Source of the DNA: Roseburia sp. CAG:10041_57
GTDB lineage: Bacteria; Bacillota; Clostridia; Lachnospirales; Lachnospiraceae
Reading direction: 5' to 3'
NCBI GenBank assembly: GCA_001916965.1
Contig: MNTL01000002.1
Span: 1 to 64,000 of the forward strand
Length of the DNA: 64,000 nucleotides
Part shown: in pieces, positions 27,540 through 36,522 of the stretch
Layout: the number at the start of each line of letters is the position of its first letter
How positions within the stretch are numbered: the first letter of the stretch is position 1
The notes under the pieces: model-generated
The model's input: the letters and a program-made list of their open reading frames with translations, nothing else
Databases searched by the model: none
Told to the model about the DNA's origin: nothing
Made by a program: the position numbers and the translations under genes

Positions 27540-27626
27540 TATTTAGTACATATTTGTACCATTGTATGTATAAGAAGAAATATTCATACATATAGGATGC
27601 TGAAGGAACAGCAATGAGTATTTGAA

Positions 27627-28232
27627 GTGAATACCCATGATCAAGGAGGAACATATGAGTACAACAGAGACAGGAAATCTTTAAAAAAATTCAAGGATTA
27701 TTACAGAACGCAGAAACCAGATCCCCGCAATTATGCTTTAGTAGTGCTGGGATTGAACACTGCACTGAGAATCAGTGATATTCTGAATCTGACTTATGAT
27801 ATGGTCTATCATAAGGGAGAAGTAAGAACACACATTGTTGTGAAAGAACGCAAGACAGGCAAATCAAATCATATTCTTTTGAATCAGGAGATACGAAAGG
27901 CTCTGAAATCCTATCATTCTTATCTGATCAGCTCTTCAGCCCATCGTGTGGGTAATATATATCTTTTTCCCAGTCCACGTAATAAAGACCGGCATTTGTC
28001 CCGCTATCAGGCTTACCGTATTATTCAAGCGATTACGCAGGCTGTTCCCATAGAAGGACATATCAGCTGCCATTCACTACGTAAGACTTTTGGATATCAC
28101 GCATGGAAGCAGGGAGCAAACCCTGTAGTCATCATGCTGATCTATAATCATTCTTCATTTTCAATCACGAAACGTTACCTGTGTATTGAGCAGGATGACA
28201 AAGATGACATATACAGAAAGATACTTTTGTAA
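27627..28232 (+). CDS. Small tyrosine recombinase (XerD/FimB-like)
   Basis: 201 residues, essentially a catalytic domain without the N-terminal core-binding domain. The active-site set is visible: Arg in TALRISDILNLTY, Lys in ERKTGKSN, HSLRKTF (HxxR), and NHSSFSITKRYL with the Tyr nucleophile. Small stand-alone enzymes of this size (FimB/FimE type) invert or excise short segments. The frame starts at GTG 27627, but a far better start, AAGGAGGA plus ATG 27655, is in another frame that stops after nine codons; one extra A in GGAAATC would join it to the recombinase. So either the weak GTG is used or the start is frameshifted. Matching repeats flank it at 27511 and 28390. Confidence 0.8.
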   Translation: MNTHDQGGTYEYNRDRKSLKKFKDYYRTQKPDPRNYALVVLGLNTALRISDILNLTYDMVYHKGEVRTHIVVKERKTGKSNHILLNQEIRKALKSYHSYLISSSAHRVGNIYLFPSPRNKDRHLSRYQAYRIIQAITQAVPIEGHISCHSLRKTFGYHAWKQGANPVVIMLIYNHSSFSITKRYLCIEQDDKDDIYRKILL

Positions 28233-28348
28233 AAAATAACATAACTGCACAGCACTATTGCTATGGCTTATTATGGTCATAGCTTTTTTGGCGTGTATGT
28301 ATTAATCATAATTCTTAAAAAAAAATTGTAATTTTGGGAAAATAAGTA

Positions 28349-28375
28349 TAAAGTTTAGAATAGATATGCCGATAT
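28349..28375 (+). promoter_or_regulatory. Sigma-28 (SigD/FliA) flagellin promoter
   Basis: TAAA (28349-28352), 15-nt spacer, GCCGATAT (28368-28375): the exact flagellar sigma consensus, right before the truncated flagellin gene. Confidence 0.85.
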
Positions 28376-28389
28376 ATAAAGTGTAAGCA

Positions 28390-28408
28390 AAGGATGCAAC
28401 AGAATATA
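28390..28408. repeat. Recombination-site candidate, right copy
   Basis: AAGGATGCAACAG is a direct copy of 27511-27523, and CAACAGAATATA (28397-28408) is the inverted copy of 27528-27539. The flagellin coding similarity begins immediately after it. Confidence 0.6.
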
Positions 28409-28415
28409 TTCAAGC

Positions 28416-28751
28416 ATGGATTCCAAGGGACTTGGCGTTGCTGATATCAATGTAGCGGATGATTCAGGTAACTCTGTAACATATGCTATTGATGCTATTG
28501 AAAATGCTATTAAGACTGTATCCAAGCAGAGATCCGCTCTTGGTGCTGTTCAGAACAGATTAGAACATACTATTAAGAATCTGGATAACGTTGTTGAGAA
28601 TACAACATCCGCTGAGAGCCAGATCCGTGATACAGATATGGCTACAGAGATGGTTAAGTACTCTAACGCTAACATTCTGTCTCAGGCAGGTCAGTCTATG
28701 TTAGCACAGGCTAACCAGTCCAACCAGGGTGTACTTTCTCTGTTAGGTTAA
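28416..28751 (+). pseudogene. Flagellin gene, 3' fragment behind its promoter
   Basis: The 111 residues from ATG 28416 match the end of a flagellin: SMDSKGLGVADINV (D1 return), then QRSALGAVQNRLEHTIKNL, AESQIRDTDMATEMV and the D0 tail LSQAGQSMLAQANQSNQGVL. The N-terminal half, needed for filament assembly, is absent, yet a sigma-28 promoter sits 40 bases upstream and a terminator follows. There is no RBS at normal distance from ATG 28416. So the 5' half has been lost or moved, with the break at the repeat AAGGATGCAACAG. It could be a silent donor for recombination with a complete flagellin gene elsewhere, or a simple deletion relic. Confidence 0.85.
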
Positions 28752-28800
28752 TTGCATGAACAATAATGGAGGCGATTAATAATCGCTCCTACCATAATGA

Positions 28801-28832
28801 GCAAGAGCCGCCAAATGGCGGCTCTTGCTTTA
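28801..28832 (+). terminator. Terminator after flagellin fragment
   Basis: Perfect 12-bp stem GCAAGAGCCGCC / GGCGGCTCTTGC with loop AAAT, preceded by a second weak hairpin at 28769-28790. Confidence 0.8.
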
Positions 28833-28878
28833 TGCCTTATTACCTTATCCTTTTCAACAATCTGTCTGCGTGGTCACT

Positions 28879-29726
28879 TTATTTTTGCTGTTTCAATTTT
28901 GCATTCTCTTCCATTAATCTTTTGATAAGAGCATCTTTTTCCTCTAATGCCTTAGCATTTTCAGCCACCAGCTCCTTAATAGTGGCATCTTTTTCCTTAA
29001 TAGCATCTTCATACCGCTTCATCCTAAGATTATATTCAATTCTATCGAGGCATCGTTCCCTGACATTCCTGTCTGCATACAGATCACACAATGTATTGGA
29101 TGTTTCAGTTAAATATTCGTTTTTGTCAGCAATCATTTTAATTTCCTCCCAAGTGGTGGCTTTAAAAAGCTTTGCCCATTCATCAATCTGCCAGAAGCAG
29201 TCATCTTCTGTTGCCAAGTCTATCTGACTCAAGTCTAGCATATATAGTGAGAACTTGTCACTATAAATTCTATGGGTATTTATATCCATGATCTGATTTT
29301 TAGAATAGAACAGAGGATGTTCTGGAAATGGTGTATAATCAAGGATTCCAATGTGAATTGCGGGCTTTGCATTGATGTATTCCTCACCGTGTTCGAGGCT
29401 GTCATACATACGACACAGATAGCCAATGGAGCGCTCAGGCCAGTCATGGTAGTCGGGTCTATCTGCTGGTGTTTATTTATTATGAGCTTAATGTCCAGAC
29501 GAAATTCCTTGGCGCTGAAGGTGGAACCGATTTTAACAGGATTGTCTATTATAATAGAAGTAATCTCCTCCGGTCTGAGGTGAAGAAGAGAACTGAGCAG
29601 TCCTGTAAGTGCTTTTTTATTTTTCTGGAAAAAGACACGGAACATGTAGTCGTTGGTCAGTCCGTATTCAATTTTACCCGTAGCTTTCTGCAGTGCAGGT
29701 GAAAATGTTGTTTTAGTTTGATTCAT
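28879..29726 (-). pseudogene. Rpn/PD-(D/E)XK transposase-like gene, frameshifted, copy A
   Basis: Two frames make one gene. The N-terminal part starts at 29726 (MNQTKTTFSPALQKATGKIE, then YGLTNDYMFRVFFQKNKKAL). The C-terminal part ends at 28879 with MYDSLEHGEEYINAKPAIHI and a charged coiled coil ending LKQQK. This is the Rpn/transposase-31-like family, whose nuclease core reads D...(I/L)ExQ. Here the frame breaks just after RLDIKLIIN, and the expected ExQ-bearing strand before DYHDWPERS is missing, so catalysis is lost. Read on the minus strand the junction is CAGCAGATAGACCCGACT. A tandem copy lies upstream. Confidence 0.82.
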
Positions 29727-30889
29727 ATGTTATTTTACTGAGTTGGCTTGCAATACCGTTATCAGTACCTTTCTGTGTATTCAGACGCCTGTAGGTGGTA
29801 TTATAACAATAAGGTGTAGAAGTGCAATGCCAAATGTAAAAACTCGTTTGAAATGTAAAAAGTCGTCCATTTCGGGCGACTTTCTGTATTGATGAACATA
29901 TTTACTTTTGCTGTTTCAGCTCTGCAATTTCTTCCATTAATCTTTTGATAAGAGCATCTTTCTCATCAAGAGCGTTGCCTTGTTCTTCTATAGTCTTGTC
30001 TTTTTCTTCCAATGCTTTATCTTTCCGGGCAATATCATCTTCATACCGCTTCATCCTAAGATTGTATTCAATCCTGTCCAGGCAGCGTTCCCTGACGGCC
30101 TTGTCAGCATAGAGATCACACAGTGTGTTTGACGTTTCGGTTAAATATTCGTTCTTGTCAGCAATCATTTTAATTTCCTCCCAGGTGGTGGCTTTAAAAA
30201 GCTTTGCCCATTCATCAATCTGCCAGAAGCAGTCATCTTCTGTTGCCAAGTCTATCTGACTCAAGTCTAGCACATATAGTGAGAACTTGTCACTATAAAT
30301 TCTGTGAGTATTTACATCCATGATCTGATTTTTAGAATAAAACAGGGGTTGTGGTGGAAAAGGCGTATAATCAAGGATTCCAATGTGGATTGCGGGCTTT
30401 GCATTGATGTATTCCTCACCGTGTTCGAGGCTGTCATACATACGACACAGATAGCCAATGGAGCGCTCAGGCCAGTCATGGTAGTCGCTGCTGGTGATTA
30501 TTTATTATGAGCTTAATGTCCAGACGAAATTCCTTGGCGCTGAAGGTGGAGCCGATTTTAACAGGGTTGTCTATTATAATAGAAGTAATCTCCTCCGGTC
30601 TGAGGTGAAGAAGAGAACTGAGCAGCCCTGTGAGAGCCTTTTTATTCTTCTGAAAAAGGACACGGAACATGTAGTCGTTGGTCAGTCCGTATTCAATTTT
30701 ACCCGTGGCTTTCAGCAACGCAGGTGAAAATGTTGTTTTGGTTTGATTCATATGTTATTTTTACTGAGTTAGCTTGCAATACCGTTATCAGTACCTTTCT
30801 GTGTATTCAGACGTCTGTAGGGGTATTATAGCAATAAGGTGTAGAAGTGCAATGCCAAATGTAAAAACTCGTTTGAAATGTAAAAAGTC
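28880..30889. repeat. Tandem duplication of about 1 kb
   Basis: Units 28880-29868 and 29903-30889 align along their length, including the pseudogenes and the flank AATGCCAAATGTAAAAACTC. Between them a hairpin AAAGTCGTCC-atttc-GGGCGACTTT (29860-29884) could act as a terminator. Confidence 0.8.
29902..30751 (-). pseudogene. Rpn/PD-(D/E)XK transposase-like gene, frameshifted, copy B
   Basis: Near-identical to copy A, about 1,020 bases away in the same orientation. The N-terminal frame starts at 30751 (MNQTKTTFSPALLKATGKIE) and stops after LIINNHQQRLP; the C-terminal frame begins MYDSLEHGEEY and ends in a coiled coil rich in EEKD. The same catalytic segment is missing at the same place, with a slightly different junction (CAGCAGCGACT). 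The coiled-coil tail differs in length from copy A. Promoter-proximal flanks (about 130 bases) are duplicated too, so the whole unit was copied, most likely after it was already broken. Confidence 0.82.
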
Positions 30890-30996
30890 TTATAGAATAA
30901 TAACAGACACAAGATTGAAAAGTCTGACAAAATGCGCTATACTTAATAAGGAAACAGAATATATAAAAACAAGCACAACAGAAATGGAGGGTAGCG

Positions 30997-31911
30997 ATGA
31001 GCCGTTTTTTGGTAGCAGGTTTTATTCAGATAGAAACGATTGTGAAGGTAGATAAGCTTCCCGTGCCGTATTCCTATTTTACAAGTGTTCCGGATATGAT
31101 TCATACAGATTTGGGCGGGGCGGGATATAATGAAGCCAGAGCGCTGACGTGGCTTGGCAATCAGGTGGATTTCATGAGTATGATTGGCAAAGAGGTAGAT
31201 TATAGGGAATTGGAAGCACATGCCAATCAGGACGGTAAGGCATTACTGAATTTTGCATATGTATTGCCAAGACTGGATTCCATGCCTACCGCAGTTATTA
31301 TGTATGCCAATGGAGAGAAGCAGATATTTGAAGATGTCAAGGACATTCGGACAGTAGAGTATGACAGAATGCTATTTGAACGACAGATTCAGGACAAAGA
31401 CATGATACTGATTTCTGACTGTAATTTCTGCAGGCCTCTGATAGATCTGGCGAAAAGGTATGATAAGCCGTTAGCTGTCAATGTAAGAAGCCTGAGCAGG
31501 GAAAGAAGTAAGCCAAAGGCTGATTTCCTGCAGACAGCAGATATTATCTATGCCAGTGATGATGATATGGAATGTGATCCCTATGAGTGTATCAATGAAT
31601 GCAGGGAGAAATACGATCCGGAGATTATGATTGTAGGTGTTGGCAGCAGGGGAGTCATTCTTTATACGAAGAAGGATAACAGTATTCTTGAATACAAGCC
31701 GGTCAAGACAGAAGAAATCGTGAATACAGTGGGCGCCGGTAATGCGATGTTCTCAGCGTTCCTGCATTATTACGTCAAGACAGGTGATGCGAAGGAAGCC
31801 ATCAAGAATGCATTGATGTTTGCAGCATGCAAGATAGGATATGTAGGAACTTCCAGAGGCTTCATGACCGAGGAAGAGATTGAACAGTGGAAGTCATTGA
31901 TCTGGAAATAA
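30997..31911 (+). CDS. PfkB-family carbohydrate kinase-like protein
   Basis: 304 residues with the ribokinase fold: the N-terminal GGAGYNEARALTWLG block and the C-terminal ATP-site motif. That motif reads NTVGAGNAMFSAFLHYY where active kinases have DTxGAGD; the catalytic-base Asp is Asn249. The rest of the fold looks intact (AVNVRSLSRERS, IMIVGVGSRGVIL). It may be a non-catalytic sugar-binding relative, or a subfamily with altered chemistry. GGAGGGTAGCG precedes ATG 30997. It stands alone between the Rpn duplication and a bidirectional terminator. Confidence 0.82.
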   Translation: MSRFLVAGFIQIETIVKVDKLPVPYSYFTSVPDMIHTDLGGAGYNEARALTWLGNQVDFMSMIGKEVDYRELEAHANQDGKALLNFAYVLPRLDSMPTAVIMYANGEKQIFEDVKDIRTVEYDRMLFERQIQDKDMILISDCNFCRPLIDLAKRYDKPLAVNVRSLSRERSKPKADFLQTADIIYASDDDMECDPYECINECREKYDPEIMIVGVGSRGVILYTKKDNSILEYKPVKTEEIVNTVGAGNAMFSAFLHYYVKTGDAKEAIKNALMFAACKIGYVGTSRGFMTEEEIEQWKSLIWK

Positions 31912-31928
31912 TTATGGATCAGATAGGA

Positions 31929-31975
31929 AAAAGACATGGATAACAGTAGAAATTGCTGTAATCCATGTCTTTTTA
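31929..31975. terminator. Bidirectional terminator after PfkB-like gene
   Basis: Long stem AAAGACATGGAT / ATCCATGTCTTT extended inward by ACAG/CTGT; T runs on both sides serve two convergent genes. Confidence 0.85.
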
Positions 31976-31985
31976 TAAATACATT

Positions 31986-32696
31986 CTATTCTTCGTAAAT
32001 ATATCGCAGGAATGCGATGGCATTATCTACGCTGTCAGAATTTACAATGAATCCGAAATAAGCTGTGATACCATCATAATAGTGATATTCCTGTAATTTG
32101 GGGGCATCACTGACATCAATTCCAAGCGGAAGAGTCTCGTTGGTCTCTTCGTTAGTATAATAATATAACTTATCTTTGAACTGCTCCATCAGATCGTCCG
32201 GCAGTACGGTAGTAATATCAGAGAAGACCTCACTTTTGCAGTAATAATCAAATGCAGACTGATCACCGACCAGGACATCCAGTTCCTTGGCTGCAATAAC
32301 TGCCATACTTTTCTCAAGGTCTACATAGCCGTATCCCGTCATAGTATCAGCTGCATCACCATAGTGCATGGAAGCATCAATGTATGCGTCATGTTTCTTT
32401 GTATCAATTCCTGCGTAATCAACGAAGCTGTCCAGTAATTCGGTACTGGAGGAATCCCCTGTGTTGTTGAAGAAATAAGCTGCAAAGGCAGTATCGTCAG
32501 GGGCAGTAATCATGGTATAGGCGATATAGCCGATAAAAATGGCAGCTGCCAGGATGGCTAAGGTGGCTTTCAGGTAATATTCTTTATAATATGCGATTTT
32601 GTCTTTCAGGGGTGCATCTTTGAGCTTGGCATTCTGCTCCCTGATCTCATCATGCATGCCCTGGTTCTTGTCACGGTTCTTATTATATACTTCCAT
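31986..32696 (-). CDS. Membrane-anchored protein of unknown function
   Basis: 236 residues: a charged cytoplasmic N-terminus (about 1-45), one membrane helix (ATLAILAAAIFIGYIAYTMI), and an outward-facing domain of about 165 residues with DVLVGDQSAFDYYCKSEVFS and a YYDGITAYFGFIVNSDSVDN tail. The outer part has the look of a small periplasmic-binding-like fold, but I do not recognise the family. An AAAGGTGAG RBS precedes ATG 32696. Single gene on the minus strand. Confidence 0.7.
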   Translation of the reverse strand: MEVYNKNRDKNQGMHDEIREQNAKLKDAPLKDKIAYYKEYYLKATLAILAAAIFIGYIAYTMITAPDDTAFAAYFFNNTGDSSSTELLDSFVDYAGIDTKKHDAYIDASMHYGDAADTMTGYGYVDLEKSMAVIAAKELDVLVGDQSAFDYYCKSEVFSDITTVLPDDLMEQFKDKLYYYTNEETNETLPLGIDVSDAPKLQEYHYYDGITAYFGFIVNSDSVDNAIAFLRYIYEE

Positions 32697-32807
32697 TGAT
32701 ATCTCACCTTTCTGGTCTTATGTAGTACAGTATCTTAATGATATATGCAGTGTGGTAGGAAGTCAATGAAAGGGACTATTAATTTTTTCTAAATCTTGAA
32801 GATTGCG

Positions 32808-32836
32808 TTGATTTGTACTAGAATTTAAAGTATCAT
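32808..32836 (+). promoter_or_regulatory. Promoter abutting a partial leader element
   Basis: TTGATT (32808-32813), 17-nt spacer, TATCAT (32831-32836); the element starts at the next base, as at tetR. Confidence 0.6.
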
Positions 32837-32865
32837 GTAACTATTCGGAGCACTGCAAATTGTGG
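32837..32865 (+). repeat. Leader element, left-end fragment
   Basis: GTAACTATTCGGAGCACTGC followed by AAATTGTGG matches only the first block of the complete elements. Confidence 0.55.
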
Positions 32866-32902
32866 TTTTGAATATTATATTAGGAACAGGAAGGATAAGA
32901 TT

Positions 32903-33403
32903 ATGAACGACAGTTATAAGGAATTATTAGTATCAAAAGAACAGGGGGTAAAGGACAAGCTGATTAGAGTAGTGAGTATCATTCCTACCGTACTGGCAGG
33001 TCTGCTGACACTTTTGACAGGTAATATCCTGATTTTTATTATTGCGGTTGCTTTTGGTGTATTGGATTATTTTGTTTTTCAGTGGACATCCATCGAATAT
33101 GAGTATCTGTATCTGGATAAAGAGATTACCATTGATAAGATTATGGCAAAGACCAGAAGAAAAAGAGTCCTTACCATTGACGTAAATAAGATTGAGATAT
33201 TGGCACCGGAGAAATCCTATCAGCTGGATTCCTACCGTAACAGACAGGTAAAAGCCATTGATTACAGCGCAGGTCATGATCTGCCGGATCAGAAGCTTTA
33301 TGTAATGTTCTACGAGGGAAGCCAGAAGTATCTGTTGAACCTGACAGAAGATTTTGCCAAAACAATCAAAGGAATTATCCCAAGAAAGGTATTTACGGAT
33401 TGA
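32903..33403 (+). CDS. Small membrane protein, DUF6106-like
   Basis: 166 residues with two adjacent membrane helices (about 23-65: VVSIIPTVLAGLLTLLTGNI, then LIFIIAVAFGVLDYFVFQWT) and a C-terminal cytoplasmic beta-rich domain (EYEYLYLDKEITIDKIMAKT, LYVMFYEGSQKYLLN). It resembles DUF6106 of Lachnospiraceae; no role is known. AGGAAGGATAAG precedes ATG 32903. It ends 74 bases before guaB, and the guaB promoter starts at its stop codon, so they are separate units. Confidence 0.62.
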   Translation: MNDSYKELLVSKEQGVKDKLIRVVSIIPTVLAGLLTLLTGNILIFIIAVAFGVLDYFVFQWTSIEYEYLYLDKEITIDKIMAKTRRKRVLTIDVNKIEILAPEKSYQLDSYRNRQVKAIDYSAGHDLPDQKLYVMFYEGSQKYLLNLTEDFAKTIKGIIPRKVFTD

Positions 33404-33428
33404 CATTTTTTGCAGGTTTTTGTATAAT
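33400..33428 (+). promoter_or_regulatory. Promoter of guaB
   Basis: TTGACA (33400-33405), 17-nt spacer, TATAAT (33423-33428), starting inside the stop of the preceding gene. Confidence 0.8.
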
Positions 33429-33477
33429 TTTGGACAATTAGAGTTTATATTTTTTTTATAATTTAGGAGGAAAAGAC

Positions 33478-34932
33478 ATGGGTCAGATTATTGGCGATGG
33501 AATTACTTTTGATGACGTACTTTTAGTACCCAGCTATTCACAGGTAATCCCTAATCAGGTTGACTTAACGACATGGTTGACTAAGAAAATCAAGCTTAAC
33601 ATTCCTATGATGAGTGCGGGAATGGACACTGTTACGGAACACAGAATGGCAATAGCCATGGCAAGACAGGGTGGTATCGGTATCATCCATAAGAACATGT
33701 CTATCGAAGCACAGGCAGAAGAGGTTGATAAGGTTAAGCGTTCAGAGAATGGCGTCATTACAGATCCTTTTTCCTTAACTCCGGAACATACACTTGCAGA
33801 TGCAGACGCATTAATGGGCAAGTTCAGAATTTCAGGTGTACCTATTACAGAGGGTAGGAAGTTAGTTGGTATCATTACGAACCGTGACCTGAAGTTCGAG
33901 ACAGACTACAGCAAGAAGATCAAGGAGTCCATGACTTCTGAAGGACTGATTACTGCCAAGGAAGGTATTACACTGGAAGAAGCCAAGAAGATCCTGGCTT
34001 CCGCAAGAAAAGAGAAACTTCCTATCGTAGATGACAATTATAATCTGAAAGGTCTTATCACAATCAAGGATATTGAGAAGACAATCAAGTACCCGCTGGC
34101 TGCAAAGGATGCACAGGGAAGACTTCTGTGCGGTGCCGGTGTTGGTATTACAGCTAATGTACTGGAGCGTGTAGCTGCCCTGGTTGATGCCAAGGTAGAC
34201 GTAATTGTACTTGATAGTGCACATGGCCATTCTGAGAATGTATTAAGATGCTTAAGAATGATCAAGGAGAAGTATCCTGATCTTCAGGTCATTGCCGGTA
34301 ATGTGGCAACAGGTGAAGGCACAAGGGCACTGATCGAAGCCGGTGCAGATGCTGTTAAGGTTGGTATCGGACCTGGTTCTATCTGTACAACACGTATCGT
34401 TGCAGGTATCGGTGTACCTCAGATCACAGCAATTATGAATTCTTACGCAGTAGCAAAAGAATATGGTATTCCTATTATTGCAGATGGTGGTATCAAGTAT
34501 TCAGGTGATATGACCAAGGCTATCGCAGCAGGCGGTAATGTCTGCATGATGGGCAGCATCTTTGCAGGATGTGAGGAGAGCCCGGGAACCTTTGAATTAT
34601 TCCAGGGTAGAAAATATAAAGTATATCGTGGTATGGGATCTATTGCTGCAATGGAGAACGGCAGTAAGGATCGTTACTTCCAGTCCGATGCAAAGAAGCT
34701 TGTTCCGGAAGGTGTAGAAGGACGAGTTGCATACAAGGGTAATGTAGAAGATACTGTATTCCAGTTAATGGGTGGTCTTCGTTCCGGTATGGGTTACTGT
34801 GGAACATCTACGATCGAAGAGCTGAAGGAGAATGGCAGATTTGTCAAGATCTCTGCTGCAGCCCTCAGAGAGAGCCATCCTCATGACATTCATATCACAA
34901 AAGAAGCACCTAACTATAGTGTTGATGAATAA
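33478..34932 (+). CDS. guaB: IMP dehydrogenase
   Basis: Oxidises IMP to XMP with NAD, the committed step to GMP. 484 residues: TIM-barrel catalytic domain split by a tandem CBS pair (about 95-205). The active-site loop GPGSICTTRIVAGIG carries the catalytic Cys. Also visible are the substrate sites ADGGIKYSGD, MGSIFAGCEESPG, and the mobile flap with YRGMGSIAAM and the Arg-Tyr region (KDRYFQ). TAGGAGG precedes ATG 33478. It is monocistronic, with a strong promoter and a clear terminator. Confidence 0.97.
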   Translation: MGQIIGDGITFDDVLLVPSYSQVIPNQVDLTTWLTKKIKLNIPMMSAGMDTVTEHRMAIAMARQGGIGIIHKNMSIEAQAEEVDKVKRSENGVITDPFSLTPEHTLADADALMGKFRISGVPITEGRKLVGIITNRDLKFETDYSKKIKESMTSEGLITAKEGITLEEAKKILASARKEKLPIVDDNYNLKGLITIKDIEKTIKYPLAAKDAQGRLLCGAGVGITANVLERVAALVDAKVDVIVLDSAHGHSENVLRCLRMIKEKYPDLQVIAGNVATGEGTRALIEAGADAVKVGIGPGSICTTRIVAGIGVPQITAIMNSYAVAKEYGIPIIADGGIKYSGDMTKAIAAGGNVCMMGSIFAGCEESPGTFELFQGRKYKVYRGMGSIAAMENGSKDRYFQSDAKKLVPEGVEGRVAYKGNVEDTVFQLMGGLRSGMGYCGTSTIEELKENGRFVKISAAALRESHPHDIHITKEAPNYSVDE

Positions 34933-34952
34933 AAATATATAAAAAGTGTAGG

Positions 34953-34990
34953 GGGAACACTGCTGTCAACAAGGCGGCAGTGTTCCCTTT
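34953..34990 (+). terminator. Terminator after guaB
   Basis: Eleven-base-pair stem GGGAACACTGC / GCAGTGTTCCC followed by CTTTTGC. Confidence 0.85.
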
Positions 34991-35010
34991 TGCGTTATCA
35001 AGGAGAGAGC

Positions 35011-36513
35011 ATGTACTTAAATGAGCTGGACCAATACGACTCAATCACGATTCAGGCACACGATAACCCGGATGCAGATGCCATTGCTTCCGGTTATGCC
35101 CTGTATGTGTATTTTCAGTCAAAAGGCAAAAATGTTTCGTTGATCTACAGTGGGAGATACCGGATACAGAAGACCAATCTGAAATTAATGATAGATAAGC
35201 TTGGGATTCCTATCGAGTACAGGCAGATGCAGGCAGGGCCGGTCAGCGGACTTCTGATTACAGTGGACTGTCAATATGGCGCAGGCAATGTATATCCTTT
35301 TGCAGCGGATGCCATTGCTGTGATCGATCATCATCAAAAGGAGATACATACAAATAAGCTGGTAAGCTGGGAGATTGCTTCTAATCTGGGCAGCTGTTCC
35401 ACACTGGTATGGCGTATGCTTCTGGATGCGAACTATCCTGTAAATGAAGACATCAGGCTGGGAACAGCATTGTATTATGGGTTGTATCGTGATACCAATC
35501 AGTTCTCGGAGATCTGCTATCCGCTGGACATGGATATGCGTGACTCTGTTCATTATGACAGATATATTATTCAGCACCTGCGCAATTCCAACATGTCACT
35601 GAAAGAACTGGAAATTGCAGGAATCGCCATGATTCGATACATATACAACAGTGATTATCACTACGCCATTATCCAGGCGCAGCCCTGTGATCCGAACCTG
35701 TTAGGGCTGATCAGTGATTTCCTGATTCAGGTGGATGAATTGACTACCTGTGTGGTATTTAATCAACTGGAAGACGGATACAAATTCTCAGTCCGCAGTT
35801 GTGTCAAAGAAGTACGTGCCAGTGAGCTTGCACAGTTTCTGGCAGCAGATATGGGTTCTGGCGGAGGTCATGTGGAAAAGGCAGGCGGTTTTATTGCCAG
35901 ACGTCAATATGAGGAGAAATATCCAACCCTTCACTCGGAAGGTTATTTCAGCAACCGTATGAATGAATACTTTGACAGTTTTGACATTCTGTATGCGGAG
36001 AAGATGAATATTGACACATCAGATATGAAATCCTATTATATCCGTCCAGCTGTCTCTGGTTATGTGGAGGCACGGACACTGATGCCGATAGGAACGAAGG
36101 GCGTGATCCGTACGCTGGAAGGCGATATTGAACTGGAAGCGGCTGAAGATATGATGATTCTTGTCAATGAGGACGGCAGGGTAAAAGTCATATCCAGCCA
36201 TGAATTTGAAGAGAAATACAAAGTACTTGGGGAGCATTGCAATCTGAATCTTGAGTATAAACCAAGACTTCGTAAGCTTACCAGTCAGACCACGGTGAGT
36301 ATCATGCGTCATATGAACTCCTGTACCTATAAGGACAGAATACAGGTCTATGCCAGACAGCTCGAACGTGGTATCAAAGTCTTTTCCAACAATATTGATT
36401 CCTACATGGTAGGAAGAGCCGGAGATTATCTGGTAGTGACCTGCGATGAGCCACAGAATATTTATATGGTGGAAAAGATACTATTTGATAAAAATTATCA
36501 AGTAATAGATTAA
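35011..36513 (+). CDS. DHH-family phosphoesterase
   Basis: 500 residues. The N-terminal part is a DHH phosphoesterase: HDNPDADAIASGYALY (metal-binding Asp residues), VDCQYG and AVIDHHQKEI (the DHH motif), and a DHHA1-like part with GGGHVEKAGGF. The C-terminal 180 residues are extra and unassigned. The family includes NrnA (nanoRNA and pAp) and GdpP (c-di-AMP) enzymes; the lack of PAS/GGDEF domains and membrane helices argues against GdpP. The frame begins earlier at 34990, but AAGGAGAG ahead of ATG 35011 decides the start. Single gene. Confidence 0.85.
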   Translation: MYLNELDQYDSITIQAHDNPDADAIASGYALYVYFQSKGKNVSLIYSGRYRIQKTNLKLMIDKLGIPIEYRQMQAGPVSGLLITVDCQYGAGNVYPFAADAIAVIDHHQKEIHTNKLVSWEIASNLGSCSTLVWRMLLDANYPVNEDIRLGTALYYGLYRDTNQFSEICYPLDMDMRDSVHYDRYIIQHLRNSNMSLKELEIAGIAMIRYIYNSDYHYAIIQAQPCDPNLLGLISDFLIQVDELTTCVVFNQLEDGYKFSVRSCVKEVRASELAQFLAADMGSGGGHVEKAGGFIARRQYEEKYPTLHSEGYFSNRMNEYFDSFDILYAEKMNIDTSDMKSYYIRPAVSGYVEARTLMPIGTKGVIRTLEGDIELEAAEDMMILVNEDGRVKVISSHEFEEKYKVLGEHCNLNLEYKPRLRKLTSQTTVSIMRHMNSCTYKDRIQVYARQLERGIKVFSNNIDSYMVGRAGDYLVVTCDEPQNIYMVEKILFDKNYQVID

Positions 36514-36522
36514 ATTTAGTCA

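Noticed and set aside
27547..27560. GTACATATTTGTAC palindrome as an operator
   Set aside because: Small palindrome in AT-rich DNA with no promoter tied to it; not enough evidence.
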